DNA from: Paenibacillus artemisiicola
GTDB taxonomy: Bacteria; Bacillota; Bacilli; Paenibacillales; Paenibacillaceae
Length of the DNA: 64,000 nt
NCBI RefSeq assembly: GCF_017652985.1
Contig: NZ_JAGGDJ010000002.1
Coordinates: 1-64,000 of the forward strand
Direction of reading: 5' to 3'
The position numbers and the translations under genes were made by a program. The notes beneath the pieces were generated by a model, which did no database searches, was not told where the DNA came from, and worked only from the letters and a program-made list of their open reading frames with translations. Position 1 is the first letter of the stretch. Each line of letters begins with the position of its first letter. Shown piece by piece: positions 60,144 through 64,000 of the stretch.

Positions 60144-61280
60144 ATGAATCGCTTGCTCGTGCTCGAGATGGTTCGCCAGCATAGACCCGTCTCGCGCGCG
60201 GAGGTCTCGAAGCTGACGGGGATGAGCGCAACGGCGATCGGCCGCATCGTCGGCGACTTGATCGACGGCGGGCTCGTCCGGGAAACGGATCAATATTCGA
60301 CGGGCGTCGGCCGAAGGGCGACGATGCTGGATATCGATGTCCATTCCATCATGTCCGCCGGCATCGAGATCGACCGAAACCGTCTGAAGATCGGGCTGGT
60401 CGATTTGGACGGCCGCATCGCCGCGCAGCGCGAGCTGGAACTGGGTCGTTCGAATTCGCGCCCGGAAGCGATCGTCGAGACCATCGCTTCCGCCGTCCGC
60501 AAGCTGGCGGACGAGCACGGCATCGACGCGTCCAAGCTCATCGGCGTCGGCGTCGGCATGCCGGGCGTGATGAATCCCGAGGAAGGCACGGCGGTGTTCT
60601 CCGCCCAGCTGGGCTGGTCGAACGTTAGCTTCGCCCCGGCTCTGCGGGAGAAGATCGGCTTGCCGGTCGTGCTCGACAACGATTTGAAGGTCAAGGCGCT
60701 CGGCGAGAGCGGCACGGCTTCCATCTCCGGCGACAGCAAGACGGCGCTCATCAGCATCGGAAGCGGCGTCGGCTCCGCCATCGTCATCGACGGGAAAATT
60801 TTTCGCGGCGCCAACAACATCGCCGGCGAAATCGGCCATTCGACGATCGACCCGAACGGCAAGCTGTGCGAGTGCGGGAAACGCGGCTGTCTGCAGACGT
60901 ATATCACCGACCTTGCGCTGCTTCAGGAAGCGGGCCAGATCAAACCGGTCGGCAGCGTGGAGGAGCTTTACCGGCTGATGCAGGGCGGAGAGACGTGGGC
61001 CTTCAACATCATCGACCGGGCGTGCACGTATATCGCCATCACGATCAATAACGTCGTCTGCACGTACAATCCGGATACCATCGTCATGGCCGGCAGCTTT
61101 ATCGACATCGATCCCGACATTCTGGAGCGGGTGAAGGGAAAGCTGAAGGAATTCATTTGGGAGCCGTTCGTCGGCACGTTCAAGCTGACCCGCTCGCAGC
61201 TCGGCGAGCAGGCGATCATGATCGGAGCGGCCAAGCTGGCGCTTCAACGATACTTGGGCAACGGGCTTCAACAACAATAA
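60144..61280 (+). CDS. ROK-family transcriptional regulator (sugar-responsive)
   Basis: A regulator of the ROK type. An N-terminal winged helix (LVLEMVRQHRPVSRAEVSKL then TGMSATAIGRIV) precedes the sugar-kinase-like ROK domain, with IGVGVGMPGVMN, GSGVGSAIVIDGKIFRGANN, AGEIGHSTIDPNG and the zinc motif CECGKRGC. The first ATG is 60144, but the frame continues upstream as LTGKHDQEYIKN, which resembles the normal ROK N-terminus, and AAAGGAG (60089-60095) is placed 9 bases before an in-frame ATC at 60105. A noncanonical start there is possible. It heads the operon with asparaginase-II and transporter genes. Confidence 0.88.
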   Translation: MNRLLVLEMVRQHRPVSRAEVSKLTGMSATAIGRIVGDLIDGGLVRETDQYSTGVGRRATMLDIDVHSIMSAGIEIDRNRLKIGLVDLDGRIAAQRELELGRSNSRPEAIVETIASAVRKLADEHGIDASKLIGVGVGMPGVMNPEEGTAVFSAQLGWSNVSFAPALREKIGLPVVLDNDLKVKALGESGTASISGDSKTALISIGSGVGSAIVIDGKIFRGANNIAGEIGHSTIDPNGKLCECGKRGCLQTYITDLALLQEAGQIKPVGSVEELYRLMQGGETWAFNIIDRACTYIAITINNVVCTYNPDTIVMAGSFIDIDPDILERVKGKLKEFIWEPFVGTFKLTRSQLGEQAIMIGAAKLALQRYLGNGLQQQ

Positions 61281-61297
61281 CGGAGGAGGGGGACGCC

Positions 61298-62302
61298 ATG
61301 GAAGAAGCGTTGGTCAGGGAATACCGCGGCGGCATCGAAGAATGCGTGCATGCCGGCCACGTATGCGGCGTGAACGATAAAGGGGACATTCAATACCGGG
61401 TCGGCGACCCGAAGGCGGTCGCGTTCCTTCGCTCGGCGGGCAAGCCGTTTCAGGCGATTCCGGTCGTGCGGCACGGCGCGGACGCGGCGTTCGGCTTGAC
61501 CGACGCCGAAGGCGCCGTCATGATCGGGTCCCATCGGGCCGAGCCGTTCCACGTCGAGGCGCTGGAGGGGATCATGCGGAAGACGGGCATCGGCGAGGAA
61601 CAGCTCATCTGCCATCCGACGTATCCGCTCAGCGCATACGCGACGGAACGGCTGCTTCGGGCCAACTTGCCGAAGCGGGCCATTTATCATAACTGCTCGG
61701 GCAAGCATCTGGGCATCCTCGCCCTTTGCAAGGCGATGGGCTATCCCATGGAAAGCTACGGCGAGCCGGATCATCCGGTACAGCGCGAAATTCTGGAGAC
61801 GCTCGCGTATTTGGCCGGCATTCCGGCGGAATCGATCGGTCTCGGTACCGACGGCTGCGGCTTTCCGGTATTCGCGATGCCGCTGGACGCGCTGGCGACC
61901 GCTTTCCTGAAGCTCGCCTGCCCCGATCTCATCGCGGATGCCGCCATCCGGACCGCCGTCGAAACCATCGTGCGCCGCATGAACGCGCACGGCGAGATGG
62001 TCGCCGGCACGGACCGCATCTGCTCGAGCCTGCTGCTCGATCCCAACATCGTGGCCAAAGGCGGGGCCAAAGGCGTGTACTGCTTCGGCCTGAAGCGGGA
62101 GCGGCTTGCCTTCGCGTTCAAAGTGCTGGACGGGTCCGAGGACGAGTGGCCGATCGTAACGGCTTCCGTTCTGGAGCAGATCGGCTACGGCAACCGGGAG
62201 ACGATCGACCGCATGCATGCCCTCGCGCCGCTCGACATCCGCAACGACAACGGGCGCGCGATCGGGCGCAATCAAGCCGTATTTACGTTACATCTACCAT
62301 AG
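61298..62302 (+). CDS. Asparaginase II family protein
   Basis: A 334-residue protein of the asparaginase-II type (the family of the Rhizobium etli-type enzyme, unrelated to the classical EcAII fold). It begins EEALVREYRGGIEECVHAGH and has FLRSAGKPFQAIPVV, a Ser/Lys motif of the type used by this class, plus NCSGKHLGILALCKAMGYP with Cys and Lys near residue 130 and TDGCGFPVFAMPL near 190. It could hydrolyse asparagine or another amide. Its presence between a ROK regulator and a sugar transporter is unusual. ATG 61298 follows GGAGGAGGGGG. Confidence 0.85.
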   Translation: MEEALVREYRGGIEECVHAGHVCGVNDKGDIQYRVGDPKAVAFLRSAGKPFQAIPVVRHGADAAFGLTDAEGAVMIGSHRAEPFHVEALEGIMRKTGIGEEQLICHPTYPLSAYATERLLRANLPKRAIYHNCSGKHLGILALCKAMGYPMESYGEPDHPVQREILETLAYLAGIPAESIGLGTDGCGFPVFAMPLDALATAFLKLACPDLIADAAIRTAVETIVRRMNAHGEMVAGTDRICSSLLLDPNIVAKGGAKGVYCFGLKRERLAFAFKVLDGSEDEWPIVTASVLEQIGYGNRETIDRMHALAPLDIRNDNGRAIGRNQAVFTLHLP

Positions 62303-62361
62303 ATCGCGTAGAGAGCCGCCCGGCAGACGGCGCGGCGACAATAGGAGAGGAGAGAAAGAGA

Positions 62362-63705
62362 ATGGGGAAAAAGGGTTGGCTTGGAGGCATGGCGGCCGTA
62401 CTCATGCTGTCGGGCGCGTTGACGGCTTGCGGAGGGAACAAAGCGGACGATTCCGCGGCGAACGGCGGCTCGAACGCGGGGGGAGGGGAAAAGGTCGAGC
62501 TCTCGTACCTGGATCCCCTGCCGAGCCCGGAACGGACGGCCTTCCTGCAGGATCTGCTGAAGAAGTTCGAAGCCCAGAATCCGAACATCACCGTCGATTA
62601 CACGTCGGTGCCCTGGGATCAGGCGAACAACAAATGGATGACGATGGGCGTCGCCGGCATTCTCCCCGACGTCATCAGCATCGACGATACGTCGCTCGCG
62701 GGCATGGCGTCCGCCGGCTATATCCAAAGCTTGCAGCCGTTCTACGATAAATGGGACCAAACCGCGAATCTGACGGAAGCGGCCAAGCAGGCCCGCAATA
62801 AATTCAACAACGAAGTCTACGCCATTCCGGACGCGTTCCTGCTGCAGGGGCTGTTCATCCGGTCGGATTGGTTCAAGGACAACGGACTGCCTTCGACGAT
62901 CGATACCTGGGACGACTACTTCAATTACGCCAAGAAACTGACCGACGAGAGCAAGGGCCGGTACGGCATTTCGTTCCGCGGCGGCGCGAACGGCATTATC
63001 CGCGCGATGGAGTACGTCATGGCCGCCACCCATTCCGACGGCTGGTTCGGCAAGGACGGCAAATCGATCCTCTACTCGGCGGAGGGCAAAGCGGCCTTCA
63101 AGAAATTCTACGATCTGTATCTGGACGGCGAGTCGCCGAAGGAGTCGGTCAACTGGGGCTTCAACGAGATGGTGCAGGGCTTCACGACCGGACAGACGGC
63201 CATCCTGAACCAAACGCCGGAAGTCATCGCGGTCGCGCAGAAGAACATGCAGCCGGATACGTGGAACGTCGTGCCGATGCCGAAATCGGACGACGGCAAG
63301 CGGTATATTTTCTGGGGCTTCACCGCCGCCTACGCCATGTCCACCAACACCAAGCATAAGGACGAGGCGTGGAAACTGATCGAATTCCTCAGCTCGCCGG
63401 AGAACAATCTGGCGTACAGCAAAGCGAATTCGAGCATCCCGATCTACGCCGAGAACCTGAAGGATCCGTTCTTCAGCACCGGACCGATCGCGGGGTACGC
63501 CGGCGCCATGGCGGATGCCAATATCGTCTTCGCCGGCCCGCCGAGCTACCTCACGCGCCTTGGCGAATTCACGGGCACGTATTCCGTGCAGGAAACGCAA
63601 AAGTACATGACCGGCGCGCAGGATCTGGATACGACGGTCAAGCATCTGGCCGATTGGCTGACGACCGAACAGACCGCTTATCTGAAGGACCATCCGCAAT
63701 CGTAA
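62362..63705 (+). CDS. Sugar-binding lipoprotein of a CUT1 ABC transporter
   Basis: A 447-residue extracellular solute-binding protein. Signal peptide and lipobox LTAC (Cys near residue 25) are followed by a Gly/Ser/Asn-rich linker and a family-1-type fold (YLDPLPSPERTAFLQDLLKK, VPWDQANNKWMTMG, GRYGISFRGGANG). ATG 62362 follows GGAGAGGAGAG. It is the binding component of the importer whose first permease starts at 63810. The ligand is unknown. Confidence 0.9.
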   Translation: MGKKGWLGGMAAVLMLSGALTACGGNKADDSAANGGSNAGGGEKVELSYLDPLPSPERTAFLQDLLKKFEAQNPNITVDYTSVPWDQANNKWMTMGVAGILPDVISIDDTSLAGMASAGYIQSLQPFYDKWDQTANLTEAAKQARNKFNNEVYAIPDAFLLQGLFIRSDWFKDNGLPSTIDTWDDYFNYAKKLTDESKGRYGISFRGGANGIIRAMEYVMAATHSDGWFGKDGKSILYSAEGKAAFKKFYDLYLDGESPKESVNWGFNEMVQGFTTGQTAILNQTPEVIAVAQKNMQPDTWNVVPMPKSDDGKRYIFWGFTAAYAMSTNTKHKDEAWKLIEFLSSPENNLAYSKANSSIPIYAENLKDPFFSTGPIAGYAGAMADANIVFAGPPSYLTRLGEFTGTYSVQETQKYMTGAQDLDTTVKHLADWLTTEQTAYLKDHPQS

Positions 63706-63748
63706 ATCCGAATCGCAATCCCGCTAAAGAACCGCATCGAAGCAAAGG

Positions 63749-63784
63749 CGCGCATGGCCAAGCCCGCTTGGCCATGCGCGTTTT
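63749..63784 (+). terminator. Hairpin between binding-protein and permease genes
   Basis: CGCGCATGGCCAAG pairs perfectly with CTTGGCCATGCGCG (14 bp) around CCCG, followed by TTTT. It lies inside the operon and probably reduces expression of the permeases relative to the binding protein. Confidence 0.75.
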
Positions 63785-63809
63785 CATCCCAGCAAGGTGG
63801 TGATTGAAG

Positions 63810-64000
63810 ATGTCCGCTCCAGGCAACGCGCATACCGCCGGCAAAGGCAGGCGGATGCTTCGCAGCATCGAGCCGTATCTGCTGCTCCTTCCGGCGCTGC
63901 TGGTCGTGCTCGCGTTTTTCGCTTACCCGCTGGTTAAGGCGGTGCAGCTCGCTTTCATGCATTACGTGCTCTTCGATCCAAGCCATATCGGCTTCTCCGG
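63810..64000 (+). CDS. CUT1 sugar ABC transporter permease, N-terminal part (runs off window)
   Basis: The visible part reads a basic start (MSAPGNAHTAGKGRRMLRSI) and a first membrane helix EPYLLLLPALLVVLAFFAYP followed by LVKAVQLAFMHYVLFDPSH, which is the typical start of a MalF/UgpA-type sugar permease. It is cut by the window end at codon 64. AAGGTGG lies before the ATG. It is the partner of the preceding binding lipoprotein. Confidence 0.85.
   Translation, partial: MSAPGNAHTAGKGRRMLRSIEPYLLLLPALLVVLAFFAYPLVKAVQLAFMHYVLFDPSHIGFS

Overview
The window is GC-rich DNA that reads as a chromosomal segment from a Gram-positive spore-former of the Paenibacillaceae type (Paenibacillus/Cohnella-like). 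The assignment is inferred from strong AAGGAGG-type ribosome binding sites, two T-box leaders, YesM/YesN two-component pairs next to LplB/YtcP-type sugar permeases, a HelD RNA-polymerase-recycling helicase, and DUF3900, DUF1294 and CBO0543 proteins. No rRNA, tRNA, transposase, phage gene or CRISPR array was seen. Both ends cut through genes: hrpB at the left and a sugar permease at the right.

Layout. 0-8 kb: end of hrpB, DUF1294 protein, helD, DUF3900 and DUF2809 proteins, then a Met T-box driving a second-type methionyl-tRNA synthetase. 8-15.5 kb: an HssRS-like two-component system preceded by an HssR-like direct repeat, a LysR regulator, an azoreductase, a second helD paralogue and a GNAT enzyme. 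15.6-28.9 kb: a sugar-use island made of a secreted clan GH-D glycosidase with three carbohydrate-binding repeats, a YesM/YesN pair on the minus strand, a divergent CUT1 ABC importer (two permeases and a binding lipoprotein) and a cytoplasmic paralogue of the glycosidase. The likely sequence of events is cutting outside, sensing, import, then final hydrolysis inside.

29-44.5 kb: a run of small and accessory genes. These are a VTT membrane protein, small membrane proteins, a GNAT remnant, an APH-like kinase, a Nudix hydrolase with a probable CTG start, GrpB, a TPR-GNAT fusion, a methyltransferase, an AraC regulator with a Gfo/Idh/MocA oxidoreductase, a glycosyltransferase with a very basic N-terminal tail, a PAS sensor kinase with an unrecognised partner gene, and a CBO0543 protein behind a possible leader peptide.

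44.5-50.4 kb: the most interesting region. An aldose-epimerase-like gene, a MocA-type dehydrogenase and a MocC-type TIM-barrel isomerase form one operon. A LacI-family repressor gene follows, then a desaturase-like di-iron membrane oxygenase translationally coupled to a MocE-type Rieske ferredoxin. All three transcription units carry the same operator, GTGCYCGRGCAC. This gene set resembles the rhizopine (O-methyl-inosamine) catabolic genes of rhizobia, mocA/mocC plus mocD/mocE, and suggests an inducible pathway that oxidatively removes a methyl group from a cyclitol or sugar.

50.4-64 kb: an SDR enzyme, an endonuclease/exonuclease/phosphatase-family protein, asd under a T-box whose specifier reads as AAA (lysine), an erythromycin-esterase-family protein, a 32-bp tandem repeat, a secreted stalk-domain protein, a TetR regulator, an NmrA-like gene behind a 36-bp perfect hairpin palindrome, and finally a ROK regulator, an asparaginase-II-family enzyme and the start of another CUT1 sugar importer.
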